The position numbers were made by a program, and so were the translations under genes. A stretch of DNA of 64,000 bases. Origin: JAFAXD01 sp051985675 (GTDB lineage: Bacteria; Pseudomonadota; Alphaproteobacteria; Rhizobiales; Xanthobacteraceae). Location of the stretch: the NCBI GenBank assembly GCA_051985675.1, contig JBPYFJ010000099.1:1-64000 (forward strand). Reading direction: 5' to 3'. Below the pieces are notes generated by a model, which did not search any database, was not told the origin of the DNA, and worked only from the letters and a program-made list of their open reading frames with translations. Below, one piece after another: positions 1 to 7,152 of the stretch. Each line of letters begins with the position of its first letter. The stretch's first letter is position 1.

Positions 1-514
1 GGGCGCGCTTGATGCGTGCAACGGTCTCCTTGGCGATCGCCTGCTCCAGCGCGGGCAGTGTGTTCGAGTCGCGCGACTTGAACACGGCCTGCGCGGCTTC
101 CAGCCGCTTGGCCGGATCGGGCGCCAGGAGTGTGAGCCCGCCGAGGGTCGCCTCGATAATGCGTCGCAGGCGATTGTTGAGACGGACCTGCGCGAGATCG
201 GCGGGTGGAGAACCAGTGGCGGGCGATCCGGACGCGGCGTCGAACAAGCGATCACCATCGTCCTTGAAGAATACGCGCTTTTGTTCGGCGCTAAACAGCA
301 GCCGTCCGTCCTGCAGCGCGACGATCACTTTCTCGGCCAGCGGATGGCCGCTCTGCGCCACCGCGCTGATGCCTTCGATCGTGTCGTCGAAGCTATCGGC
401 GAGGAAATGGGCGAGGGCATCCTCGTAGGCGTCAGCGCGGGCCGCGGAGGCGGCGACGCCCAGAATACTCAACGCGAAGACCAGCGCCAGCAGGCGCTCG
501 CAGAAGGCACGCAT
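1..514 (-). CDS. urtB: Urea ABC transporter permease UrtB, N-terminal part (cut by window edge)
   Basis: Reading leftward from an ATG at 514, the frame stays open to the window edge, so only about 171 N-terminal residues are visible. It begins with a signal peptide (MRAFCERLLALVFALSIL, ending ASAARA). A mostly helical periplasmic stretch with HEAT-like features follows (ISAVAQSGHPLAEKVIVAL and LEAAQAVFKSRD). This long exported N-terminal extension is characteristic of UrtB and is absent from ordinary LivH permeases. The membrane-spanning permease part lies outside the window. It sits 77 bases behind urtA on the same strand, the usual urtAB order, and is probably transcribed from the urtA promoter. 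The identification rests on this extension together with the urtA neighbour. Confidence 0.85.
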   Translation of the reverse strand, partial: MRAFCERLLALVFALSILGVAASAARADAYEDALAHFLADSFDDTIEGISAVAQSGHPLAEKVIVALQDGRLLFSAEQKRVFFKDDGDRLFDAASGSPATGSPPADLAQVRLNNRLRRIIEATLGGLTLLAPDPAKRLEAAQAVFKSRDSNTLPALEQAIAKETVARIKRA

Positions 515-591
515 GTCTAAAGCCCCGGCATTGCACAAAGGGGGGCGGCAAGCGGCCGCCCGCCCGAATTCATGTCATGGTCGCGTCGCGA

Positions 592-1896
592 TCAGGCCCC
601 TCCGCACTTTTTGGTGACCTTGTTGTAGTTGCCGCATTTGAGCGTGACCCAGTCGGCCTCGAGGTCCTTGGAGCCGTCGAGATAGTTGGACCAGGCGTCG
701 CCGGGCACGAGTCCGGGCGTCTTCCACACCGTGTCGAACTGGCCGTCAGCGCGCACCTCGCCAATGAACACCGGCTTGGTGATGTGATGGTTCGGCAGCA
801 TCTTCGAGGTGCCGCCGGTGAGGTTGGGCGCCTCGATGCCGGGCAGGGCGTCGATGACCTTGTTCGGATCGGTCGATTTGACTTTCTCAACCGCCTTCAC
901 CCACATCGCAAAGCCGATCACGTGGGCTTCCATCGGGTCGTTGGTCACGCGCTTCGGATTCTTGGTGTACTCCTGCCACTTCTTGATGAACGCCTCGTTC
1001 TCCGGAGTCTTGATCGACTCGAAGTAGTTCCAGGCGGCGAGATGGCCGACCAGCGGCTTGGTGTCGAGGCCGGCGAGTTCTTCTTCGCCGACCGAGAACG
1101 CCACCACCGGAATGTCCTTCGCCTTGATGCCCTGATTGCCGAGTTCCTTGTAGAACGGCACGTTGGCGTCGCCGTTGATGGTCGAGACCACCGCGGTCTT
1201 CTTGCCCGCCGAGCCGAACTTCTTGATGTCGGCCACGATCGTCTGCCAGTCGGAATGCCCGAACGGCGTGTAGTTGATCATGATGTCGGAATCCGCGACG
1301 CCCTTCTGCTTGAGATAGGCTTCGAGGATCTTGTTGGTGGTGCGCGGATAGACGTAGTCGGTGCCGGCGAGCACCCAGCGCTTCACCTTTTCTTCGTTCA
1401 TCAGGTAGTCAACGGCGGGGATCGCCTGCTGGTTGGGGGCAGCGCCGGTATAGAACACGTTGCGCTCGCTCTCTTCGCCTTCGTACTGAACCGGATAGAA
1501 CAGGATCGAGTCGAGCTCCTTGAACACCGGCAGCACGGACTTGCGCGACACTGAGGTCCAACAGCCGAATACGGCGGCCACCTTGTCCTTGCTGATCAGC
1601 TCTCGCGCCTTCTCGGCGAACAGCGGCCAGTTAGAGGCGGGGTCGACGACCACCGCTTCGAGTTTCTTGCCGAGCAGACCGCCTTTCTTGTTCTGCTCGT
1701 CGATGAGCATCAGCATCACGTCTTTGAGCGTGGTTTCGCTGATGGCCATGGTGCCGGACAGGGAATGCAGAATGCCGACCTTGATTGTGTCCTGGGCGCT
1801 TGCCGGGACGGCCGCGATGCCGAGGGCAAGACCGGCAGCGGCACCAAGCCATCGCCGGGAAGGCGGTCGAGCGACCGCACGCGCGAATATGTTCAT
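592..1896 (-). CDS. urtA: Urea ABC transporter substrate-binding protein UrtA
   Basis: 434 residues. This is the periplasmic receptor of the high-affinity urea importer UrtABCDE. The signal peptide ends near residue 34 (VPASA-Q). The mature protein starts DTIKVGILHSLSGTMAISE, followed by VVDPASNWPLFAEKARELI and the segments VFGCWTSVSRKSVLPV and FYPVQYEGEE, which are typical of UrtA and separate it from leucine/isoleucine-binding proteins. The ATG at 1896 was chosen over the longer open frame because an AGGAGCTCC ribosome site lies just before it and the signal peptide starts there. The gene is followed by urtB. A sigma-54 promoter lies about 60 bases upstream, which predicts induction under nitrogen limitation. 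Confidence 0.95.
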   Translation of the reverse strand: MNIFARAVARPPSRRWLGAAAGLALGIAAVPASAQDTIKVGILHSLSGTMAISETTLKDVMLMLIDEQNKKGGLLGKKLEAVVVDPASNWPLFAEKARELISKDKVAAVFGCWTSVSRKSVLPVFKELDSILFYPVQYEGEESERNVFYTGAAPNQQAIPAVDYLMNEEKVKRWVLAGTDYVYPRTTNKILEAYLKQKGVADSDIMINYTPFGHSDWQTIVADIKKFGSAGKKTAVVSTINGDANVPFYKELGNQGIKAKDIPVVAFSVGEEELAGLDTKPLVGHLAAWNYFESIKTPENEAFIKKWQEYTKNPKRVTNDPMEAHVIGFAMWVKAVEKVKSTDPNKVIDALPGIEAPNLTGGTSKMLPNHHITKPVFIGEVRADGQFDTVWKTPGLVPGDAWSNYLDGSKDLEADWVTLKCGNYNKVTKKCGGA

Positions 1897-1958
1897 TGGA
1901 GCTCCTCTGAAATTGACGCCAAGGAACGCGCTGACTGGCGTTTCCGTACCTGACGACC

Positions 1959-1975
1959 GCAAACTTCGTGCCAAG
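1959..1975 (-). promoter_or_regulatory. Sigma-54 (RpoN) promoter of urtAB
   Basis: Read on the minus strand this is TTGGCACGAAGTTTGC. It matches the RpoN consensus TGGCACG-N4-TTGC exactly, with the GG and GC dinucleotides at the required spacing. A start site about 12 bases downstream would fall near 1947 and leave a leader of roughly 50 bases before the urtA ATG at 1896. RpoN/NtrC control of urea uptake is well known in other bacteria. I did not find a convincing NtrC site further upstream, but the match itself is strong. Confidence 0.85.
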
Positions 1976-2241
1976 CCGCCGGGGGCGATAAGACTTTGGT
2001 TCTGCAATGAGATTGATGGCGGGGCGGGTGCGCCCGGGACCCCGATCAGCGCGGACGCCGCATTAATGGGCGAGCCGCCTATAATTTAATCGGTCACAAC
2101 GGCTCTCTGAGGCAAATGCCCCTTTTGTGGTCAAATGTGACAGTCGTGCATACCACGACAGGGTGTGTGCGCTCTCTGAAAACGCGTTATCGTGCCGGCG
2201 GCGTTCAATCGTGCGCGAAAAAACACTGACCGGAGGAAGCC
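1976..2241. other. Divergent intergenic region between urtA and the CoA-ligase locus
   Basis: With the urtA leader this makes a gene-free stretch of about 345 bases between two divergently transcribed units. It must hold the activator sites for the sigma-54 promoter on the left and the promoter of the 2242-17483 locus on the right. The only dyad I see is the 17-base repeat at 2143-2159, listed separately. A CGGAGGAAGCC ribosome site is immediately before 2242. No RNA gene or small open frame with a credible start is visible. Confidence 0.6.
2143..2159. promoter_or_regulatory. Inverted repeat, candidate operator of the catabolic locus
   Basis: GTCGTG-CATAC-CACGAC is a perfect 6-bp inverted repeat with a 5-base spacer. 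Its centre is about 90 bases upstream of the first gene of the locus. Its size and symmetry fit a dimeric helix-turn-helix repressor such as a GntR or LacI-type protein, but no regulator gene is adjacent, so the protein that would bind is unknown. Confidence 0.35.
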
Positions 2242-3537
2242 ATGGGGGCGGAGCTGCGCTGGCCGTCGTCGCCGGGCGCGATCGAGCAGATCCAGCGTGA
2301 GCGCAAGCGGCGCGCCGTCGAGCAGGCGCTTCGCGCCCCGTTCTTCCGCCAGCGTCTGGCCGGCCTGCGGCTCGACCGGCTCGACCATGCCGATGAATGG
2401 GCGAAGATTCCGCTGCTGACCAAGGATCAGTTGCGGGCGATCCCGGCCGAGCGCTTTCACGAAGAGTTCTGCGTCGCGCCGCGCGCCGACGTGGTCGAAT
2501 ATTGGCGCTCCGGCGGCGTAACCGGGCGGCCGTTGTTCTACCCGCGCTCGGCGCGCGACATGGACATGAGCATCATGTGCTTCCGGCGCGCGTTCGAGGT
2601 GATCGGCGCCACCCCTGACGACCTCGTGCACGTGTCGTTTCCGCTCGGCATTCATCCGGTGGCGCATCTCTACGCACGCGCCGCCGAGGATCTCGGCATC
2701 GGCACGATCTGGTGCGGATCGGGCTCGAACACCCCGTCCCTCACCCAACTCGAGCTCATCCGCGACCTCAAGCCCACGATCTGGGCCGGCATGGGCAGCT
2801 ACGGCCTGCACCTTGCGAACCTGGCCGAAGCCAACAGCATCGATCTCGCGGCGGGCACAGTCAAAAAAATCATCGTTGCGGCCGAGCCGCTCTCGCCAGC
2901 CAAGCGCGCGAAATTGGAGCGGTCGTGGGGCGCCGTCGTGTCCGACCAGTTCGGCATGACCGAGGGGGCGCTTGTGTCGGTGCAGTCGCCGGGCCACGAC
3001 GGCCTGCACGTCTGGTCCGACTTGTTCTTCTGTGAAGTCGTTGACGAGGCGACCGGCGCGCCGGTCGGCGATGGCGAGATCGGCTCGCTGGTGATCACGG
3101 CGCTCGCCAACAACGAGGTCACGCCGTTCCTGCGCTGGAGCTCCGGCGATCTCATCAGCATGACCTCGAAGGGACACGGCGAGGGTCCCTGGTCGATGTT
3201 TCCGGTGATGCGTCATGCCCGCCGCACGGTCGGGTTCTTCAAGGTGCGCGGCGTCAATATCAACCACAACGAGCTGGAAGACCTGATGTTCTACAATCAA
3301 GCCATTGCCGACTTCAAAGCCGAGGTCTATTGCGCCCACGGCGGGCTCGATTGCCTGCGCCTCTTGGTCGAGCCGCGGCGCGGGCTCGATCGCGAGGGGG
3401 TCGGACGCAGCATCGAGGCGAGCGTGCAGAAAACCTTCGAAGTAGCGCCGGAGATCGTATTTCTCGAGCCGGGCACCCTGGGCAAGGAGTTTGAAGCGAG
3501 CATCAAGGCGGCACGCTTCGTCGACAGGCGCGGTTGA
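2242..3537 (+). CDS. PaaK-like adenylate-forming CoA ligase
   Basis: 431 residues, the usual length for phenylacetate-CoA ligase relatives. Family signatures are in order: the phosphate loop SGGVTGRP at residues 90-97 (a variant of SGTTGKP), the adenine-binding DQFGMTEG at 235-242, the ribose-binding aspartate in RWSSGD at 303, the hinge segment VRGVNINHNELE, and a lysine in GTLGKEFEASIK close to the C-terminus that fits the catalytic lysine. The expected role is ATP-dependent activation of a carboxylic acid to its CoA thioester in the cytoplasm. The acid is unknown. It is first in a long co-directional locus, 16 bases before a MetE-like gene. The ATG at 2242 has a strong GGAGGAA ribosome site. 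Confidence 0.85.
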   Translation: MGAELRWPSSPGAIEQIQRERKRRAVEQALRAPFFRQRLAGLRLDRLDHADEWAKIPLLTKDQLRAIPAERFHEEFCVAPRADVVEYWRSGGVTGRPLFYPRSARDMDMSIMCFRRAFEVIGATPDDLVHVSFPLGIHPVAHLYARAAEDLGIGTIWCGSGSNTPSLTQLELIRDLKPTIWAGMGSYGLHLANLAEANSIDLAAGTVKKIIVAAEPLSPAKRAKLERSWGAVVSDQFGMTEGALVSVQSPGHDGLHVWSDLFFCEVVDEATGAPVGDGEIGSLVITALANNEVTPFLRWSSGDLISMTSKGHGEGPWSMFPVMRHARRTVGFFKVRGVNINHNELEDLMFYNQAIADFKAEVYCAHGGLDCLRLLVEPRRGLDREGVGRSIEASVQKTFEVAPEIVFLEPGTLGKEFEASIKAARFVDRRG

Positions 3538-3553
3538 GTCCGGCGGACGTGGC

Positions 3554-4660
3554 ATGACGGTAAAACAAACTCCGCCGTTTCGGGCCGAGCATGTCGGCAG
3601 CCTGCTGCGCCCGAACGAACTCAAGGCGGCGTTTCGTGACGCCGCGCAGGGCCGAATCGACGCCGGCAAGTTCACCGAGATCCAGGATCGCTGCATCCGC
3701 GACGCGATCGCGATGCAGGAATCGGTCGGACTCTCGTCGATCACCGACGGGGAGTTTCGCCGCGGCTCCTGGTTCTACGGCTTCGTGCAGGCGGTTGACG
3801 GGCTGACCGCCCGGGACTCGATCTTCGACTTCCACGACGCGAGCGGCGGTCACGCCACCTTCCAGGCGCCGTACGTCGAAGCCAAGATCAAGCGTACCCG
3901 CGGCATTACCACCGACGAATTCGCGTTTGTGCGCCAGGCGACCGCGCGCACCCCGAAGGTGACCATGCCGACCCCGAGCTGCATCCACTTCTTTCGCGGC
4001 AATGAGAGCGTCAGCCGCGATGCCTATCGGCACCTGGAGGATTTCTGGAACGACCTTTTTGCGGTCTATCGCGAGGAGATCGCGGCGCTGGCGGCACTGG
4101 GCTGCACCTACGTCCAGCTCGACGAAGTGGCGATCGCCATGCTGTGCGACCCGAAGATCCAAGCGCGCGTGAGCACCGCCGGCCTGGAGCCGGCGCGGCT
4201 GGTGGAGACCTATGTGTCCGCCATCAACCTCAGCGTGGCGGCGCGCCCACCCGGCATGACCGTCGGGCTTCACCTCTGCAAGGGCAATTACAAGGGTCAC
4301 TGGATGGCGGAAGGCAGCTATGACGCGGTCGCCGAGCAATTGTTTGGTGAGACCGACGTCGACGCGTTCTTCCTCGAATACGAGAGCGAGCGCGCGGGCG
4401 GCTTTGCACCGCTGCGCCACGTGCCGAAGGACAAGACCGTGATCCTCGGGTTGATCAGCAGCAAGCGGCCCGAGCTCGAGCCGCTTGACCTGCTGCGGCA
4501 GCGCGTCGACGAGGCGGCGCGCTACATTGCGCTTGATCGCCTCGGCGTTAGTCCGCAATGCGGCTTTGCGTCGAGCGTGGGGGGAAATCCCTTGAGCCTC
4601 GATGACGAGCGGCGCAAGCTCGCGCGCGTCGTCGAGCTGGCCGACGCGGTGTGGGGCTGA
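3554..4660 (+). CDS. MetE-like (cobalamin-independent methionine synthase family) protein 1
   Basis: 368 residues, the size of a lone catalytic barrel without the MetE N-terminal half. The motif AEHVGSLLRP at 11-20 is the usual opening of this family. The zinc ligands of MetE can be matched: H240 and C242 in GLHLCKGNYKGH, E275 in FFLEYESE, and C336 in SPQCGFASS. The protein should therefore bind zinc, activate a thiol and move a methyl or other alkyl group. Cytoplasmic. Members of this family include true methionine synthases but also alkyltransferases such as epoxyalkane:coenzyme M transferase, so the acceptor cannot be named. The context (CoA ligase before it, CoA transferase after it) argues for a catabolic rather than biosynthetic job. 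A second, distant paralogue follows at 5955. Confidence 0.85.
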   Translation: MTVKQTPPFRAEHVGSLLRPNELKAAFRDAAQGRIDAGKFTEIQDRCIRDAIAMQESVGLSSITDGEFRRGSWFYGFVQAVDGLTARDSIFDFHDASGGHATFQAPYVEAKIKRTRGITTDEFAFVRQATARTPKVTMPTPSCIHFFRGNESVSRDAYRHLEDFWNDLFAVYREEIAALAALGCTYVQLDEVAIAMLCDPKIQARVSTAGLEPARLVETYVSAINLSVAARPPGMTVGLHLCKGNYKGHWMAEGSYDAVAEQLFGETDVDAFFLEYESERAGGFAPLRHVPKDKTVILGLISSKRPELEPLDLLRQRVDEAARYIALDRLGVSPQCGFASSVGGNPLSLDDERRKLARVVELADAVWG

Positions 4661-4688
4661 CGCCCGTTCGTAGCATTCCGAGTGATCG

Positions 4689-5882
4689 ATGCCGCCTCCC
4701 CTCTCCTCCAAGGCTCTATCTAACCTGCGCGTGCTCGATCTCACGCGCGTGCGCGCCGGCCCGACCTGTGTGCGCATCTTCGCAGATTTCGGCGCCGACG
4801 TTCTCAAGATCGAGGCGCCGCCGGGCGTCGACCCCAATGAAGGCATGGGCGGCGACCGGCACGGCTTCGACATGCAGAACCTGCACCGCAACAAACGCTC
4901 GCTCACGCTCAACCTCAAGGCGCCGGAAGGGCTCGCAATCTTCATGCGGCTGGTCGCCAACGCCGATGTCGTGGCCGAGAACTATCGTCCCGATGTGAAG
5001 GCGCGGCTCGGCATCGGTTACGAGGCGCTGCGCGCCGTCAACAAGCGCATCATCCTGGCGTCGGTCTCGGGCTTCGGCGAAACCGGCCCATACCGCACGC
5101 GCGCGGGCTTCGATCAGATCGCGCAGGGCATGGGCGGCCTGATGTGGGTGACCGGCCGTCCGGGCGACGGCCCGATGCGCGCCGGCGCGGCGATCGCCGA
5201 TTCCTCCGCCGGACTCTATGCGGCGATCGGCATCCTGGTCGCGCTCGCCGAGCGCGAACGCTCAGGCGAAGGCCAATGGGTCACGACCTCGCTGCTCGCA
5301 GCGCAGATCGCCATGATGGATTTCCAGGCCGCGCGCTACCTGATTGACGGCGAGGTGCCGCCGCAAGCCGGGAACGACCATCCCTACGTCACGCCGACCG
5401 GCGCGTTCGAGACCGCGGACGGCTTCATCAACATCGGCCTCGGCGGACCCAAGCAATGGAAGGTTTTCTGCGAGACGCTTGGCCGGCCCGATCTCGCCGG
5501 CCATCCTGACTACGCGACCCAGAACCTGCGCTTCAAGCATCGCCCCGCGCTCAACGCCGAATTGGCGAAGGCGTTCAAGACCCGGACCTCGAAGGACTGG
5601 AGCGTGCGCCTGGAGGCGGTCGGCGTTCCGGCCGGACCGATCAACCACATGGATGAAGTATTCGCCGATCCGCAGGTCCGGCACCTCGGCATGGCGGCGG
5701 GCGTGCATCATCCGGTGCGCGGCGACATCCGGATCGTGGCGGAGCCGGTCGCACTCTCGCGCACGCCCGCCGCGATCAGGACGCCGATTGCCGAACTGGG
5801 CGAGCACACTGCTGCGGTCTTGGCCGAGCTTGGCTATACGTCCGCCGAGATTGAAAAACTGCGTGCACAGCGCGTCATCTGA
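4689..5882 (+). CDS. CaiB/BaiF (class III) CoA transferase
   Basis: 397 residues, normal for the formyl-CoA transferase family. The N-terminus LSNLRVLDLTRVRAGPTC and the segment ADFGADVLKIEAP are typical. The nucleophilic aspartate is D171 in AAIADSSAGLYAAIG. It should transfer CoA from one acyl-CoA to a free acid in the cytoplasm. It follows the first MetE-like gene by 28 bases, so the locus carries two ways of making acyl-CoA (ligase and transferase). Donor and acceptor cannot be told from sequence. A palindromic repeat element lies between its stop and the next gene. Confidence 0.9.
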   Translation: MPPPLSSKALSNLRVLDLTRVRAGPTCVRIFADFGADVLKIEAPPGVDPNEGMGGDRHGFDMQNLHRNKRSLTLNLKAPEGLAIFMRLVANADVVAENYRPDVKARLGIGYEALRAVNKRIILASVSGFGETGPYRTRAGFDQIAQGMGGLMWVTGRPGDGPMRAGAAIADSSAGLYAAIGILVALAERERSGEGQWVTTSLLAAQIAMMDFQAARYLIDGEVPPQAGNDHPYVTPTGAFETADGFINIGLGGPKQWKVFCETLGRPDLAGHPDYATQNLRFKHRPALNAELAKAFKTRTSKDWSVRLEAVGVPAGPINHMDEVFADPQVRHLGMAAGVHHPVRGDIRIVAEPVALSRTPAAIRTPIAELGEHTAAVLAELGYTSAEIEKLRAQRVI

Positions 5883-5953
5883 GGCAACCTTTGCTTTCGA
5901 AGTTCGTGTCAGAGGGTGCCGCGATGTATCACGAACTTCGAAAGCGGGGCACT
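5883..5953 (+). repeat. Palindromic repeat element, copy A
   Basis: Perfect 16-bp inverted repeat: GCTTTCGAAGTTCGTG at 5893-5908 and its complement at 5930-5945, separated by 21 bases, followed by GGGGCACT at the right end. The core CGAAGTTCG and the terminal GGGGCACT are shared with two copies at 43061-43223, so this is a repeated family rather than a simple terminator. The left end has diverged (AGGCAACCT instead of AGTGCCCC). Its right end is one base from the ATG of the next gene, so it may supply or mask that ribosome site. Confidence 0.75.
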
Positions 5954-5954
5954 C

Positions 5955-7100
5955 ATGAAAATTAGCAGCGAGCGGATTCTCACCACCCACGTCGGCAGCC
6001 TGCCGCGGCCCGACGACGCGGTCGCATTGCTGCTGCGCAAAGATCGTGGCGAGCCCTATGACCAGGCCGAATTCGATCGCGTGATGCGCCGCGCCGTCGC
6101 CGACGTCGTCAAGCGCCAGGTCGATATCGGCCTCGACGTGGTCAGCGACGGTGAAGCCAGCAAGATCGGGTACGCGACCTACATCAAGGACCGATTCAAC
6201 GGCTTCAGCGGCGAGTTCACTCCCAAGCCGCACCTCGACCTCGCGGACCATCCCGAGTTTCGCAAACGCATGACGGCCTTCCTCGGATCGCAGACCTTCC
6301 GCCGCCTGACCTGCACCGCGCCGGTCAGCATCAAGGACGCCAACGCCGTCAAGATCGACGTTGAGAATTTTCGCGCCGCGCTGGCATCGTCACGCGCGGC
6401 CGAAGGTTTTCTCAACGCGGCCTCGCCCGGCGTGGTCTCATCGTTTCAGCCTAATCGTTATTATCCGAGCCACGAGGCGTACATTGAGGCGCTCAGCGCC
6501 GCGCTAAAGCCCGAGTACGAGGCGATTGCCGGCGCCGGCCTGCTGCTGCAGATCGATTGTCCGGACGTCGCGATGTCGCGCCACACCGGATTTCAGGACC
6601 TGACCGAGGCGGAATTCCTCAAGCGCGCCGCCTTCGACATCGAAGCGCTGAACTTGGCGCTGGCGAACGTCCCGGCCGCGCAAGTGCGCATCCACATCTG
6701 CTGGGGCAACTACGAGGGTCCGCACGACCACGACATTGCGCTCGAGAAGATCCTGCCGATCGTGCTGCGTGCCAAGGCGCAGGCAATCTCGTTCGAGGCG
6801 GCTAACCCCCGCCACGAGCACGAATGGGTGGTTTGGCGCGACGCCAAGCTGCCGGAAGACAAGATCCTGATCCCGGGCGTGCTCGATTCATCGAGTAACT
6901 ACGTCGAGCATCCCGTGCTGGTGGCGCAGCGCATCGAACGGTTTGCAAGCTTCGTCGGCCGCGAGCGCGTGATCGCCGGCACCGACTGCGGGTTCGGCAC
7001 GTTTGCCGCCTACGCGAAAGTCGATCCGGCGATCGCGTTCAAGAAGCTGCGCGCGCTGGCCGAAGGGGCGGCGATCGCGTCCAAGCGGCTGTGGAATTGA
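5955..7100 (+). CDS. MetE-like (cobalamin-independent methionine synthase family) protein 2
   Basis: 381 residues, again only the catalytic barrel. The N-terminus reads ILTTHVGSLPRP. Zinc ligands are H247 and C249 in RIHICWGNYEGPHDHD, E281 in ISFEAANPRHE and C345 in GTDCGFGTF, all kept. It differs from the first copy in its substrate-facing segments (KIGYATYIKDRFNGFSGEF against REFRRGSWFYGF-type sequence), so the two are not recent duplicates and probably act on different partners. The start at 5955 gives the family N-terminus. The only purine-rich segment upstream is GCGGGGCA, which belongs to the right arm of the repeat element. Predicted cytoplasmic zinc-dependent methyl or alkyl transferase; true substrate unknown. 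Confidence 0.85.
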   Translation: MKISSERILTTHVGSLPRPDDAVALLLRKDRGEPYDQAEFDRVMRRAVADVVKRQVDIGLDVVSDGEASKIGYATYIKDRFNGFSGEFTPKPHLDLADHPEFRKRMTAFLGSQTFRRLTCTAPVSIKDANAVKIDVENFRAALASSRAAEGFLNAASPGVVSSFQPNRYYPSHEAYIEALSAALKPEYEAIAGAGLLLQIDCPDVAMSRHTGFQDLTEAEFLKRAAFDIEALNLALANVPAAQVRIHICWGNYEGPHDHDIALEKILPIVLRAKAQAISFEAANPRHEHEWVVWRDAKLPEDKILIPGVLDSSSNYVEHPVLVAQRIERFASFVGRERVIAGTDCGFGTFAAYAKVDPAIAFKKLRALAEGAAIASKRLWN

Positions 7101-7152
7101 GCGAGCGAGGGATGAGCCCAGCGAGGATTTTCAACCTAGGCGCGGCTCCGCC

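Noticed and set aside
2131..3744. 537-codon minus-strand frame over the CoA ligase gene
   Set aside because: Shadow of the ligase, whose motifs are all in the plus frame.
3503..4960. 485-codon minus-strand frame over the first MetE-like gene
   Set aside because: Shadow; the plus strand carries the zinc ligands and family motifs.
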